Assembly: GCF_023823685.1 (NCBI RefSeq)
Contig: NZ_JAMXBF010000001.1
Location: 62,001-126,000, forward strand
Length of the DNA: 64,000 nt
Source: Pseudomonas subflava
Lineage (GTDB): Bacteria > Pseudomonadota > Gammaproteobacteria > Pseudomonadales > Pseudomonadaceae
Direction: 5' to 3'
The notes below the pieces were generated by a model that saw nothing but the letters and a program-made list of their open reading frames with translations, had not been told where the DNA came from and ran no database searches. Made by a program: the position numbers and the translations under genes. This document shows positions 24,101-33,134 of this stretch, one piece after another (position 1 is the first letter of the stretch; each line of letters starts with the position of its first letter).

Positions 24101-25153
24101 ATGCGCTACACCACTTTCGGCCGCCGCTGCGGCCTGCGTGTTTCCGAACTGGCTCTGGGTACCGGCAACTTCGGTACCGGCTGGGGCCATGGCGCCGAGC
24201 GCGACGAGGCGCGGAAGATCTTCGACGGCTACGTCGAGGCCGGCGGCAATTTCTTCGACGCCGCCAACGGCTACCAGGCCGGCCAGGCCGAGGTGCTGCT
24301 CGGCGAATTCCTCGGCAGCCAGCGCGACGATTTCGTGGTGGCGACCAAGTACAGCCTCGGCACCGCGCCCGGCGCCGGCATCGCCCACACCGGCAACAAC
24401 CGCAAGAACCTGGTGCGCGCGGTGGAGGAAAGCCTCAAGCGCCTCAACACCGATCACCTGGACCTGCTGTGGGCGCACATCACCGACGGCATGACGCCGA
24501 TGGACGAGATTCTGCGCGGCTTCGACGACCTGGTCAGCGCCGGCAAGATCCACTACGCCGGGCTGTCCAACTTCCCGGCCTGGCGCATCGCCCGCGCCGA
24601 CCTGCTGGCCGAGCTGCGCGGCTGGGCGCCGCTGGTGGGCATCCAGCTGGAATACAGCCTGGCCGAGCGCAGCGCCGACCGCGAGCTGCTGCCGATGGCC
24701 GAGGCGTTGGGCCTGGGCGTCACCCAGTGGTCGCCGCTGGGCGGCGGCTTCCTCACCGGCAAGTACCGCGCCGGCAACGACGACAGCCGCGCGACCAAGC
24801 TGGGCATGCTGGTGCATGGCGAGAAGAGCACCCGCGAAACCGCCATTCTCGATGCATTGCTGCGTGTGGCAGAGGAGCAGGACAGCAGCGCCACGCGGGT
24901 GGCCATCGCCTGGCTGCTGCACAAGGCGCGGCGCTTCAGCACCGCGCTGATCCCGATCCTCGGCTCACGCACCCGCGAGCAATTCGATGCCACCCTGGGC
25001 GCGCTGCAGCTGAGCCTGAGCGACGAGCAGTTCGCTCGTCTGGACGCCGCCAGCGCCATCGCGCTGGGCGTGCCGCACGAGCAAGCGGAGCAGATGCGCG
25101 AGCCGCTGTCCGGCGGGCGCGACCTGCACTGGCCGCGGGTGCCGGTGGTCTGA
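24101..25153 (+). CDS. aldo/keto reductase
   Basis: A 350-aa NADPH-dependent oxidoreductase of the AKR fold. The catalytic tetrad is visible: Asp in 'NFFDAANGY', Tyr in the same segment, Lys in 'VVATKYSLG' and His in 'DLLWAHITDG'. Cofactor-binding 'IPILGSRTREQFD' is near the C-terminus. This subgroup reduces aldehydes and ketones. It probably detoxifies carbonyl products in the stress response served by the catalase and hydrolases of the cluster (inference). It is the last gene of the plus-strand arm, convergent with rhlG. Confidence 0.9.
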   Translation: MRYTTFGRRCGLRVSELALGTGNFGTGWGHGAERDEARKIFDGYVEAGGNFFDAANGYQAGQAEVLLGEFLGSQRDDFVVATKYSLGTAPGAGIAHTGNNRKNLVRAVEESLKRLNTDHLDLLWAHITDGMTPMDEILRGFDDLVSAGKIHYAGLSNFPAWRIARADLLAELRGWAPLVGIQLEYSLAERSADRELLPMAEALGLGVTQWSPLGGGFLTGKYRAGNDDSRATKLGMLVHGEKSTRETAILDALLRVAEEQDSSATRVAIAWLLHKARRFSTALIPILGSRTREQFDATLGALQLSLSDEQFARLDAASAIALGVPHEQAEQMREPLSGGRDLHWPRVPVV

Positions 25154-25160
25154 GCGATGA

Positions 25161-25931
25161 CTAGAGGCTGAAGCCGCCGTCGATGGGGATGATGGCGCCG
25201 GTCATGTAGGCGCCGGCCGCGCTGCACAGGCTGATGGCCAGGGCCGACATCTCCTCCTCGCGGCCCCAGCGGCGCATCGGGATGTGCGCCACGTCCTCGG
25301 CCATGGCCGCCTCGTCGCCGGCGATGTGGCGGGTCATCTTGCTGGGGAAGCGTCCGGGGGCGATCACGTTGACGTTGATGTGTTCGCTCACCAGCTCGCG
25401 GGCCAGCAGGCGCGACAGCTGGTGTAGCGCCGCCTTGCTCGGGCCGTAGGCGTAGGCCTGTTCGCCGAAGGAGCTGATGCCGGCCACCGAACCGATGTTG
25501 ATCACCCGTGCCGGGCTGGCCTCGCTACCCGCCTTGCGCAGCAGCGGCAGCAGTTGCTGGATGCAGCTGAACACGGCGGTGACGTTGAGCTGCATGACCT
25601 TCTCCCAGCCCTTGACCGGGTAGCTCTCCAGCGGCGCGCCCCAGGTGGTGCCGGCGTTGTTCACCAGAATATCGAGTTGCTCGATGCGGCCGCTCAGTTC
25701 CTCGGCCAGGGCGCGGGCGCCTTCTTCGCCGGACAGGTCGGCGGCCAGGCCGATGCACTCGCCATGCAGCGACAGTTCTTCGGCCACCTGCAGGCAGGCG
25801 GCGCCATCGCGGCCGCAGATGAACACGCGCGCGCCGGCCTCGAGCAGGCCCTGAGCGATCATCCGGCCGATGCCGCGACTGCCGCCGGTGACCAGGGCGG
25901 TACGGCCCTGCAGGCTGAAATAGGGATGCAT
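25161..25931 (-). CDS. rhlG: RhlG-like beta-ketoacyl reductase (SDR)
   Basis: A 256-aa SDR: 'ALVTGGSRGIGRMIAQGLLE', 'LDILVNNAGTTWGAPLESYP', catalytic Ser in 'VINIGSVAGIS', 'YAYGPSK'. The sequence agrees almost position for position with remembered P. aeruginosa RhlG, an NADPH-dependent reductase linked to 3-hydroxyacyl supply for rhamnolipids and PHA, although its exact role is debated. It is monocistronic and convergent with the aldo/keto reductase gene. Confidence 0.88.
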   Translation of the reverse strand: MHPYFSLQGRTALVTGGSRGIGRMIAQGLLEAGARVFICGRDGAACLQVAEELSLHGECIGLAADLSGEEGARALAEELSGRIEQLDILVNNAGTTWGAPLESYPVKGWEKVMQLNVTAVFSCIQQLLPLLRKAGSEASPARVINIGSVAGISSFGEQAYAYGPSKAALHQLSRLLARELVSEHINVNVIAPGRFPSKMTRHIAGDEAAMAEDVAHIPMRRWGREEEMSALAISLCSAAGAYMTGAIIPIDGGFSL

Positions 25932-26021
25932 GGCGATTCCTCGAAGGTGGGAGACGAGCCCGTACCCTAAACGAGGCGGCCGACGGGCGCGGCGCTTATT
26001 GCCGGCGCAAATGCCGGGGCA

Positions 26022-26240
26022 TCAGCGTTTGCCCTGGCGTAGCGGCTCCAGCAGCGGCTTGAGGCCGTTGTGGTCGATCTCCTGCATCAACGCGAGCAGG
26101 CGGCCGATCTCGCCCTTGGGAAAACCCTCGCGGGCGAACCAATTGAGGTAGTTACCGGGCAGGTCGGCGATCAGCCGGCCCTGGTATTTGCCGAAGGGCA
26201 TGGTGCGGGTCACCAGCAGGAGGAGGTCTTCGGGATTCAT
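26022..26240 (-). CDS. DUF3820 small protein (QSregVF_b family)
   Basis: A 72-aa protein with the family signature 'MPFGKYQGRLIADLPGNYLNWFAREGFP' followed by a short helical tail. The Pfam family is described as a putative quorum-sensing-regulated virulence factor in P. aeruginosa; the biochemical function is unknown. ATG 26240 is preferred over an upstream in-frame start because it begins at the conserved domain. Confidence 0.8.
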   Translation of the reverse strand: MNPEDLLLLVTRTMPFGKYQGRLIADLPGNYLNWFAREGFPKGEIGRLLALMQEIDHNGLKPLLEPLRQGKR

Positions 26241-26359
26241 GGCGTGGTCGAGGTGAAAGGGGCGCTCAGGATAACCCGGCGGCACCGCGGCGCGGCCAGC
26301 GTTGTCGTCGCGGCGGCCGCCGCGGTAGGCTGCGGCCTGATCGGCAAGGAGCGAGTGCG

Positions 26360-27826
26360 TTGGACTTCAAGGCGAAGATTTCCCTGGGCCGTGCCCGCGA
26401 CAGCGGCACGGCCCCCCGGCCCGGCGACGCCGACTGGCTGTTCGAACTGGGCGAGCACCTGGAGAGCGACCGCGGGCGCATTCTCAATTCGGCGGCGGTG
26501 CGGCGGCTGCAGCAGAAGACCCAGGTCTTCCCGCTGGAGCGCAACGCCGCGGTGCGCAGCCGCCTGACCCATTCGCTGGAAGTGCAGCAGGTCGGCCGGC
26601 ACATCGTGCGCACGCTGTTCCAGAAGCTCGGGGACGATGCCAAGCGGTATGGCCTGGAGGATCTGGAGCGGGCGCTGGAAACCCTGGTGGAGATGGCCTG
26701 CCTGACCCACGACATCGGCAATCCGCCGTTCGGCCATTTCGGCGAATTCGCCATCGGCGACTGGTGCGCGCGCCACCTCGAGGGGCTGTTCGCCGCCGCG
26801 GTGCCGCAGGGTGATTCCGAGTTGCGCCAGCAGATGCTGACCGACCTCGCCGCCTTCGAGGGCAACGCCCAGGCCATCCGCCTGGTGCATCGCCTGCACG
26901 ACATGAACCTGACCTACAGCCAGACCGCGTGCATGCTCAAGTACGTGCGCGCGGCGCACCAGCCGAAGCCGGAGCGGGGCAGCGCCGGCGCCTACCTGCG
27001 CAAGAAGCCGGGCTTCTACCTGAGCGAGCAGGGCTTCGTCGAAACACTGTGGCAGGCGCTGGGCATGCAGCCGCAGACCCGCTATCCGCTGGTCTACGTG
27101 ATGGAGGCGGCGGACGACATCTCCTACTGCCTGGCCGACCTGGAGGACGCGGTGGTCAAGGGCATCCTCGACCTGCCACGGCTGTGCGAGCTGCTGCGCG
27201 GCACCTTCGCGCGCGACTGGCCGGACGTACGGGCTATCGATGCCAACGACCGCAGCTTCGACGAACTGCTGCAGGACGCCCTGCAGCGCGCCGACGACGA
27301 GCCGGTGGACAAGGTCGGCAAGTTCTTCATCCGCCTGCGGGTGAACCTGATCCATCCGCTGGTGCAGCACGCCGCCGAGCAATTCATCGCGCAGCTGGAC
27401 GCGGTATACGCCGGCACCCTCGATCGCGCCCTGCTGGAGGACGACAGCCCCGCCTGCGCGGTGGTGCAGACGTTCAAGCGCGTCGGCGCCGAGCATGTGT
27501 TCTGCCACCGCGAGGTGGAGACCCTGCAGCTGCGTGGCCTGCGCATTCTGCAGGGACTGCTGGAGGTGTACGGCGCGCTGCTCGGCACGGGCGGCGGAGA
27601 GTTCGCCGCGCTGCTGGAAGGCCGCGGTCGCGCCGACCTGCGCATGCTGGTACGCCGCCTGCCCAGCCACCTGCTGGCCGCCTACCAGGTGGCCCTCGGC
27701 GAGCACGCCGGGGCGGACGCGCCGCTGTGGGAGTTCTACCACCGCGCACGGCTGCTCCTGGACTTCGTCAGCGGCCTTACCGACCAACTGGCCGAAGACG
27801 AATACCGGGTGCTCACCGCCCAGTAG
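26360..27826 (+). CDS. dgt: deoxyguanosinetriphosphate triphosphohydrolase (dGTPase)
   Basis: A 488-aa HD-superfamily enzyme that hydrolyses dGTP to deoxyguanosine and triphosphate. Metal-binding HD signature: His in 'RSRLTHSLEVQQVGRHI', His-Asp in 'ACLTHDIGNPPFGHFGE', later Asp in 'YVMEAADDISYCLADLEDA'. The length agrees with E. coli Dgt (about 505 aa). The start is TTG 26360 with AGGAG 8 bp upstream. It is divergent from the DUF3820 gene; downstream is a block of tandem repeats. Confidence 0.92.
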   Translation: MDFKAKISLGRARDSGTAPRPGDADWLFELGEHLESDRGRILNSAAVRRLQQKTQVFPLERNAAVRSRLTHSLEVQQVGRHIVRTLFQKLGDDAKRYGLEDLERALETLVEMACLTHDIGNPPFGHFGEFAIGDWCARHLEGLFAAAVPQGDSELRQQMLTDLAAFEGNAQAIRLVHRLHDMNLTYSQTACMLKYVRAAHQPKPERGSAGAYLRKKPGFYLSEQGFVETLWQALGMQPQTRYPLVYVMEAADDISYCLADLEDAVVKGILDLPRLCELLRGTFARDWPDVRAIDANDRSFDELLQDALQRADDEPVDKVGKFFIRLRVNLIHPLVQHAAEQFIAQLDAVYAGTLDRALLEDDSPACAVVQTFKRVGAEHVFCHREVETLQLRGLRILQGLLEVYGALLGTGGGEFAALLEGRGRADLRMLVRRLPSHLLAAYQVALGEHAGADAPLWEFYHRARLLLDFVSGLTDQLAEDEYRVLTAQ

Positions 27827-27848
27827 GGGGCACCGTGGGCGCGCCGTG

Positions 27849-28050
27849 TTCGGCGTCGCGCCGGAGCCGCGGCTGTCGCGTAGGGTGCGCCATGCGCACC
27901 GATTGTACGGAGCGGTGATCGTTGGTGCGCACGGCGCACCCTACGTCCGGCGTTGCGTGGGGAGCGATATTCGGCGTTGCGCCGGAGCCGCGGTTGTCGC
28001 GTAGGGTGCGCCGTGCGCACCGTTTATACCGAGCGGTAATCGTTGGTGCG
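27849..28050. repeat. about 121-bp tandem repeat (1.7 copies) with inner inverted motif
   Basis: Two units begin with TTCGGCGTYGCGCCGGAGCC at 27849 and 27970 and share GTAGGGTGCGCC...GCGCACC. The inner motif recurs inverted as GGTGCGCACGGCGCACCCTA, so each unit can fold as a REP/BIME-like hairpin. The region 27827-28112 between dgt and ahpF holds no gene; a short dyad CATGGAC-AA-GTCCATG follows at 28082-28097. Confidence 0.8.
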
Positions 28051-28112
28051 AGCGGTGATTATTGGCGCGTATCGCACAACCCATGGACAAGTCCATGTGA
28101 GTAAATCGCGGG

Positions 28113-28153
28113 CACGAAGAAGCCGGGTCTCTCGCGAGCCCGGCTTCTTCGTG
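28113..28153. terminator. terminator downstream of ahpF
   Basis: A 15-bp perfect stem, CACGAAGAAGCCGGG and its complement, with an 11-base loop, ending 10 bp before the ahpF stop on the minus strand. Confidence 0.8.
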
Positions 28154-28163
28154 GCGGCGCCGA

Positions 28164-29717
28164 TCAGCTGTGGCGGATCAGGTAGTCGAAGGCGCTCAGG
28201 GAGGCCTTGGAGCCTTCGCCCATGGCGATGACGATCTGCTTGTACGGCACGGTGGTCACGTCGCCGGCGGCGAACACGCCGGGCACGTCGGTCTGGCCGC
28301 GGGCGTCGACTTCGATCTCGCCGAAGCGGTTCATCTCCACGCTGCCCTTCAGCCAGTCGCTGTTGGGCAGCAGGCCGATCTGCACGAAGATGCCTTCCAG
28401 CGCCACTTCCTGCACCAGCTCGGTGGCGCGGTCCTTGTAGACCAGGCCGGTGACCTTCTGGCCGTCGCCCTTGACCTCGGTGGTCTGGGCGCTCTTGATC
28501 ACGGTGACGTTGGGCAGGCTGTAGAGCTTCTTCTGCAGCACGGCGTCGGCACGCAGGGTGTCGGCGAACTCCAGCAGGGTGACGTGGCCGACGATGCCGG
28601 CCAGGTCGATGGCCGCCTCGACGCCGGAGTTACCGCCGCCGATTACCGCCACGCGCTTGCCCTTGAACAGCGGGCCGTCGCAGTGCGGGCAGAAGCACAC
28701 GCCCTTGGCCTTGTATTCCTGCTCGCCGGGCACGCCCATCTCGCGCCAGCGGGCGCCGGTGGAGATGATCACGGTCTTGGCCTTGAGGCTGGCGCCATTC
28801 TCGAACTGCACCTCGTGCAGGCCGCCTTCGGCCGCCGGAATCAGCGCGCTGGCGCGCTGCAGGTTCATGATGTCGACCTCGTACTCGCGCACGTGCTCTT
28901 CCAGCGCGCGGGCCAGTTTCGGGCCTTCGGTCTCCTTTACCGAGATGAAGTTCTCGATGGCCATGGTGTCCAGCACCTGACCGCCGAAGCGCTCGGCGGC
29001 GACGCCGGTGCGGATGCCCTTGCGCGCGGCGTAGATGGCGGCTGCGGCGCCGGCCGGGCCACCGCCGACCACCAGCACGTCGAAGGCTTCTTTGGCGTTC
29101 ATCTTCTCGGCGTCGCGGCTGCCGGCCTGGGTGTCGATCTTGGCGAGGATTTCCTTCACCTCCATGCGACCCGAGGCGAACACCTCACCGTTCAGGTAGA
29201 TGCTCGGCACGGCCATGATCTGGCGACGCTCGACTTCTTCCTGGAACAGCGCGCCGTCGATGGAGACGTTGCGGATGTTGGGGTTGAGCACGGCCATCAG
29301 GTTCAGCGCCTGGACCACGTCCGGGCAGTTCTGGCAGGACAGAGAGAAGTAGGTCTCGAACTCGAACGTGCCCTCGATGGCCTTGATCTGCTCGATGGTC
29401 TCGGCGTCCAGCTTGGACGGGTGGCCGCCAACCTGCAGCAGCGCCAGCACCAGCGAGGTGAACTCGTGGCCCATGGGGATACCGGCGAAGGTCAGGCCGA
29501 TGTCCGCACCGGGGCGGTTGAGCGAGAACGATGGACGACGGGCGTCGTTGCCATCGGTCTTCAGGGTGATCTTGTCGGTCAGGCCGACGATGTCGTTGAG
29601 CAGCCCGAGCAGTTCCTGGGATTTCGCGCTGTCATCGAGGGACGCGACGATCTCGAAGGGCTGGGTGACCTTCTCGAGGTAAGCCTGCAACTGGGTTTTC
29701 AGAGTGGCGTCCAACAT
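28164..29717 (-). CDS. ahpF: alkyl hydroperoxide reductase subunit F
   Basis: A 517-aa flavoprotein disulfide reductase that passes electrons from NADH to AhpC. The N-terminal tandem thioredoxin-like domain has CQNC ('[16 protein letters not shown]', about residues 129-132). The linker is followed by FAD-binding '[14 protein letters not shown]', the redox pair in '[11 protein letters not shown]', NAD-binding '[14 protein letters not shown]', and '[15 protein letters not shown]' at the C-terminus. It lies 132 bp after ahpC with a hairpin between, a usual ahpCF arrangement. Confidence 0.97.
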   Translation of the reverse strand: MLDATLKTQLQAYLEKVTQPFEIVASLDDSAKSQELLGLLNDIVGLTDKITLKTDGNDARRPSFSLNRPGADIGLTFAGIPMGHEFTSLVLALLQVGGHPSKLDAETIEQIKAIEGTFEFETYFSLSCQNCPDVVQALNLMAVLNPNIRNVSIDGALFQEEVERRQIMAVPSIYLNGEVFASGRMEVKEILAKIDTQAGSRDAEKMNAKEAFDVLVVGGGPAGAAAAIYAARKGIRTGVAAERFGGQVLDTMAIENFISVKETEGPKLARALEEHVREYEVDIMNLQRASALIPAAEGGLHEVQFENGASLKAKTVIISTGARWREMGVPGEQEYKAKGVCFCPHCDGPLFKGKRVAVIGGGNSGVEAAIDLAGIVGHVTLLEFADTLRADAVLQKKLYSLPNVTVIKSAQTTEVKGDGQKVTGLVYKDRATELVQEVALEGIFVQIGLLPNSDWLKGSVEMNRFGEIEVDARGQTDVPGVFAAGDVTTVPYKQIVIAMGEGSKASLSAFDYLIRHS

Positions 29718-29750
29718 GACGGGAATCCTCTAGCGAATTTCGGACAAACA

Positions 29751-29779
29751 AACGCCCGGACGGATCGCGCCCGGGCGTT
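29751..29779. terminator. hairpin between ahpC and ahpF
   Basis: AACGCCCGG / CCGGGCGTT stem, with another small stem GCGGGGC-CGTA-GCCCCGC at 29824-29841. These probably lower, but do not abolish, readthrough from ahpC into ahpF. Confidence 0.55.
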
Positions 29780-29849
29780 CGGGCACTTGCGGCTGGGGTA
29801 CAGCGGCGAAGCGCGGAAACGGAGCGGGGCCGTAGCCCCGCGCAAGACC

Positions 29850-30413
29850 TTAGATCTTGCCGACCAAGTCCAGGGACGGAGCCAGGGTCTTCTCGCCTTC
29901 CTTCCACTTGGCCGGGCAGACTTCGCCCGGATGAGCGGCGGTGTACTGGGCAGCCTTCAGCTTGCGCAGGGTTTCGCCCACGTCACGAGCGATCTCGTTG
30001 GAGTGGATTTCCAGGGTCTTGATCACGCCTTCCGGGTTGATCACGAAGGTGCCGCGCAGGGCCAGGCCTTCTTCCGGGATGTGCACGCCGAAGGCGTTGG
30101 TCAGCTGGTGGGTGGCATCACCGATCAGCGGGAACTGAGCCTTGCCCACGGCCGGGGAGGTTTCGTGCCAGACCTTGTGGGAGAAGTGGGTGTCGGTGGT
30201 GACGATGTACACCTCGGCACCGGCCTTCTGGAACTCGGCGTAGTTGTTGGCGGCGTCTTCGATCTCGGTCGGGCAGTTGAAGGTGAAGGCTGCCGGCATG
30301 AAGATCAGGACGGACCACTTGCCCTTCAGGCTTTCCTCGGTCACTTCGATGAACTTGCCGTTGTGGAAAGCGTTGGCCTTGAACGGCTGAACCTGGGTGT
30401 TGATCAGGGACAT
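29850..30413 (-). CDS. ahpC: alkyl hydroperoxide reductase subunit C (peroxiredoxin)
   Basis: A 187-aa typical 2-Cys peroxiredoxin. The peroxidatic Cys is in 'PAAFTFNCPTEIEDAA' near residue 47, and the resolving Cys in 'HPGEVCPAKWKEG' near residue 166. It reduces H2O2, organic peroxides and peroxynitrite and is recycled by AhpF. The peroxidatic loop reads FTFNCPTE where many homologues have FTFVCPTE, a conservative local variant. It is preceded by a well-matched OxyR-type site. Confidence 0.97.
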   Translation of the reverse strand: MSLINTQVQPFKANAFHNGKFIEVTEESLKGKWSVLIFMPAAFTFNCPTEIEDAANNYAEFQKAGAEVYIVTTDTHFSHKVWHETSPAVGKAQFPLIGDATHQLTNAFGVHIPEEGLALRGTFVINPEGVIKTLEIHSNEIARDVGETLRKLKAAQYTAAHPGEVCPAKWKEGEKTLAPSLDLVGKI

Positions 30414-30493
30414 TCTGAGAACTCCTTATGGTTTTTGAATGTGGGGTGAAGAATTTACGAGGCCTATCCTAGCGTCTGTGGCTAAAGACGCTA

Positions 30494-30530
30494 ATTGATA
30501 GAACCCATGGATATGATTGCTTTGGCCTAT
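30494..30530. promoter_or_regulatory. OxyR-type operator upstream of ahpC
   Basis: Four tetranucleotides with exact 7-base spacing: ATTG-N7-CCAT-N7-ATTG-N7-CTAT. The OxyR consensus is ATAG-N7-CTAT-N7-ATAG-N7-CTAT, so 13 of 16 core bases match. The inner T and A of the first half-site also match. It lies 81-117 bp upstream of the ahpC start, suitable for activation. Confidence 0.65.
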
Positions 30531-30559
30531 GTCCTTGAGGACAAAAGAAATTGCGGTGT

Positions 30560-31180
30560 TCAGGATAGCGGTCGGCCGCCGATCCGCAATTCCGGGTGGC
30601 GCTGACGGTACTGCTCGAAGATGAACTGGCGCAAGCGTTCGACATGATCATCGTGTTGCAGCTGCAGCCGGTACGCCGCCTGCCGCGGGGCGATGCGGCG
30701 AATCCGCTCGCCGCGGATCGGCAGGCGAAGGTTGCCGGCAAGCGGCAGCCAGAGCGCGAAGCGGCCCGGCAGATCGTCGTTCGCCGCCTCGAGTACCAGG
30801 CCGTGGGGCGACAGCTCGAGGACCCGCAGGCCGGCGTCTTCACCGTTTTCCCGATGCAGGCGCAATGGCGTATCGAGCGTCACGCGCCAGGGGCGGCGCA
30901 CGGCACCTTCCTGGTAGATGCTCGGTGCGCCCATCTCCAGGTGCAGGCCGTGCAACTCGTCTTCGACCAGTTGCAGAGGAAAGCTCATCCGGCAGTCGTC
31001 CAGGCGTGCTTCCAGGCACAGCCCTGCGTGGGTGCCCAGGCGTGCGAGCAGCGCGTTAGCGCTGGGGCCGCCGTCGATGGTGTAGCTGGGGAAGGGCAGG
31101 GACTTGCCGTTCAGGGGGCTGTCGAAGACGTGGCGGATGAAGTCCAGTTCCTCGCTGGACAGGCTGTTGTGCGCGGACAT
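30560..31180 (-). CDS. PilZ-domain protein
   Basis: A 206-aa protein with an N-terminal YcgR-N-like beta domain ('LLARLGTHAGLCLEARLDD...CRMSFPLQLVEDELHGL'). A PilZ-like domain follows, with 'RRPWRVTLDTPLRL' fitting the RxxxR phosphate-binding box and 'VLELSPHGLVL' at the (D/N)xSxxG position. Glu replaces Asp/Asn there, which could weaken cyclic-di-GMP binding. GGGAG precedes ATG 31180. It is divergent from the flavodoxin gene. Confidence 0.75.
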   Translation of the reverse strand: MSAHNSLSSEELDFIRHVFDSPLNGKSLPFPSYTIDGGPSANALLARLGTHAGLCLEARLDDCRMSFPLQLVEDELHGLHLEMGAPSIYQEGAVRRPWRVTLDTPLRLHRENGEDAGLRVLELSPHGLVLEAANDDLPGRFALWLPLAGNLRLPIRGERIRRIAPRQAAYRLQLQHDDHVERLRQFIFEQYRQRHPELRIGGRPLS

Positions 31181-31351
31181 GACGATCTCCCGGCGTTCAG
31201 GGCGAATGGCGGCAAACTGCGCGTCTGCCACTCTGAAAAGCTGAGCACCGCAGCCTTGGGATTCGCGCGCGCAACGCGAGTTCAGAGCGGCCCGACGAAC
31301 GCACATGCGGCATAATGCGCGGCCGATGCCCACTGCCTTGCGGAGAAATCC

Positions 31352-31795
31352 ATGAAAATCGCCATCCTGTCCGGTTCGGTCTACGGTGCCGCGGAAGACG
31401 TTGCCCGCGTCGCCGTGGAGGTGCTGGAAGCCGCCGGCCACCAGCCCTGGCACAAGCTCGGCGTGACGCTCGAGGAGCTGCTCGCCTTCGGCCCGGAGGC
31501 CATTCTGGTGGTGACGTCCACCACCGGCATGGGCGAGCTGCCCGGCAACCTGCAGAACCTTTACTACGCGCTGCGCGACCGTTTCCCGGCGTGGAGCGGT
31601 GTGCCTGGCGCGGTGATCGCCCTGGGCGACTCCAGCTACGACGTGTTCTGCGGCGGCGGCGAGCAGATGCGCGAGCTGCTGCTGGAATTGGGCGTGCGCG
31701 AGGCGCTGCCGATGCTGCGCCTGGACGCCAGCGAGACCGTCACGCCCGACACCGATGCCAAGCCCTGGCTGACCGAGCTGGCCCAGGCGCTCTGA
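31352..31795 (+). CDS. flavodoxin (MioC-like)
   Basis: A 147-aa FMN-binding electron-transfer protein. Phosphate-binding loop 'ILSGSVYGAAEDVA' at the N-terminus, then 'VVTSTTGMGELPGNL' and 'VIALGDSSYDVFCGGGEQ' around the isoalloxazine site. It resembles short-chain flavodoxin-like MioC proteins. Its stop overlaps the ATG of the following cupin gene (TGATG), so the two are coupled. Confidence 0.88.
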   Translation: MKIAILSGSVYGAAEDVARVAVEVLEAAGHQPWHKLGVTLEELLAFGPEAILVVTSTTGMGELPGNLQNLYYALRDRFPAWSGVPGAVIALGDSSYDVFCGGGEQMRELLLELGVREALPMLRLDASETVTPDTDAKPWLTELAQAL

Positions 31796-32262
31796 TGCAT
31801 CCGCGCGTCGCAGAGCTGATCCGCGAGCTGCAGTTGGCCGCCCATCCCGAGGGTGGTTATTACCGGCGGCTGTTCACCTCGTCGGTGCGCGATGGCGCTG
31901 GCCGTGCCGCCTCCAGCGCCATCCTGTTCCTGCTGCCGGGCGGGGTCGCCAGCCGCTGGCACCGCATTGACGCAGACGAACTCTGGCACTTTCACGAGGG
32001 TGCACCGCTGGAGCTGCTGATCGGCGAGACGCCGGATACGCTGCGCCGCGAGGTCCTCGGCCCGGTGGCCGACGGCCAGCTGCCGCAACGCGTGGTGCCG
32101 GCAGGCGCCTGGCAGGCGGCGCGCAGCCTGGGCGATTTCACCCTGGTCGGCTGCACGGTGGCGCCGGAGTTTCGCTTCGAGGACTTCCGCCTGCTGGCCG
32201 ACGATCCGCAGGCACGGGCCGCCTGGCCGCTGCTGAGCCGCGACCACGCCGACCTGGTCTGA
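31795..32262 (+). CDS. DUF985 cupin-fold protein
   Basis: A 155-aa single-domain cupin: 'LQLAAHPEGGYYRRLFTSSV', 'ILFLLPGGVASRWHRIDADELWHFHEGAPLELL' (metal-binding His/Glu pattern) and 'VPAGAWQAARSLGDFTLVGCTVAPEFRFEDF', the characteristic DUF985 C-terminus. Enzymatic role is unknown. It starts within the stop of the flavodoxin gene. Confidence 0.85.
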   Translation: MHPRVAELIRELQLAAHPEGGYYRRLFTSSVRDGAGRAASSAILFLLPGGVASRWHRIDADELWHFHEGAPLELLIGETPDTLRREVLGPVADGQLPQRVVPAGAWQAARSLGDFTLVGCTVAPEFRFEDFRLLADDPQARAAWPLLSRDHADLV

Positions 32263-32357
32263 CCCGCAAGGCCAGTGCGCTGGCCTGCAAGGCGACTGGT
32301 GAGGGCGACGAGCCTCGCTAGACTCCTCGGCACAACAACAGTGCCGAGGTGACCGCC

Positions 32358-33134
32358 GTGAACGCTCCGCTCAACCTTCCCAACGTCAAGAACCAGGTTT
32401 CCGAGGCCGAATGGCGCGCCCGCGTGGACCTCGCCGCCTGCTACCGACTGATCGCCCTGTACGGTTGGGATGACCTGATCTTCACCCACATCTCGGCCAA
32501 GGTCCCCGGCACCGAGGACTTCCTGATCAACCCCTACGGGCTGATGTTCCACGAGATCACCGCGTCCAGCCTGGTCAAGGTCGACCTGGCCGGCAAGAAG
32601 CTGATGGACGGCCCGTTCGACATCAACCCGGCCGGCTACACCATCCACAGCGCGGTGCATGAAGTCCGCCATGACGTGGGCTGCGTGCTGCACATCCACA
32701 CCGCCGCCGGCATCGCCGTGTCGGCGCAGAAGGGCGGCCTGCTGCCGCTGTCGCAGCAGTCGCTGTTCGTCCTCGCCAGCCTGGCCTACCACGGCTACGA
32801 GGGTGTGGCGCTGAACCACGACGAGAAGTCGCGCCTGCAGCATGACCTGGGCGACAAGAACTTCATGATTCTGCCCAACCACGGCCTGCTCACCGCCTTC
32901 GGCAGCATCGCCGATGCCTTCCTCGGCATGTTCACCCTGCAGCGCGCCTGCGAGATCCAGGTGATGGCGCAGAGCGGCGGTGGCGAGCTGATCCACATTC
33001 CGCAGCAGATCCTCGACGGCGCGCGGGCGATGATCGCCGGCGTGATGAAGAGCCCGCAGGGCATGGGCGGTGCACTGCCGTGGCCAGCGCTGCTGCGCAA
33101 GCTCGATCAGCAGATGCCGGGCTACGACCAGTGA
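32358..33134 (+). CDS. class II aldolase/adducin family protein
   Basis: A 258-aa zinc-dependent aldolase-fold protein. 'DDLIFTHISAKVPG' contains the N-terminal His, 'VLHIHTAAGIAVSA' gives two zinc-binding His and 'MILPNHGLLTAFGS' the third. Relatives include fuculose-phosphate aldolases and many oxidoreductase-associated proteins. The start is GTG 32358 (GAGG 8 bp upstream) or GTG 32349. Its stop overlaps the GTG of the alpha/beta hydrolase gene (GTGA), pointing to a shared pathway of unknown identity. Confidence 0.85.
   Translation: MNAPLNLPNVKNQVSEAEWRARVDLAACYRLIALYGWDDLIFTHISAKVPGTEDFLINPYGLMFHEITASSLVKVDLAGKKLMDGPFDINPAGYTIHSAVHEVRHDVGCVLHIHTAAGIAVSAQKGGLLPLSQQSLFVLASLAYHGYEGVALNHDEKSRLQHDLGDKNFMILPNHGLLTAFGSIADAFLGMFTLQRACEIQVMAQSGGGELIHIPQQILDGARAMIAGVMKSPQGMGGALPWPALLRKLDQQMPGYDQ

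Noticed and set aside
27827-28112. Possible small genes or tRNA in the dgt-ahpF gap
   Set aside because: The apparent frames arise from repeated GC-rich motifs; no RBS-supported start and no tRNA cloverleaf was seen.
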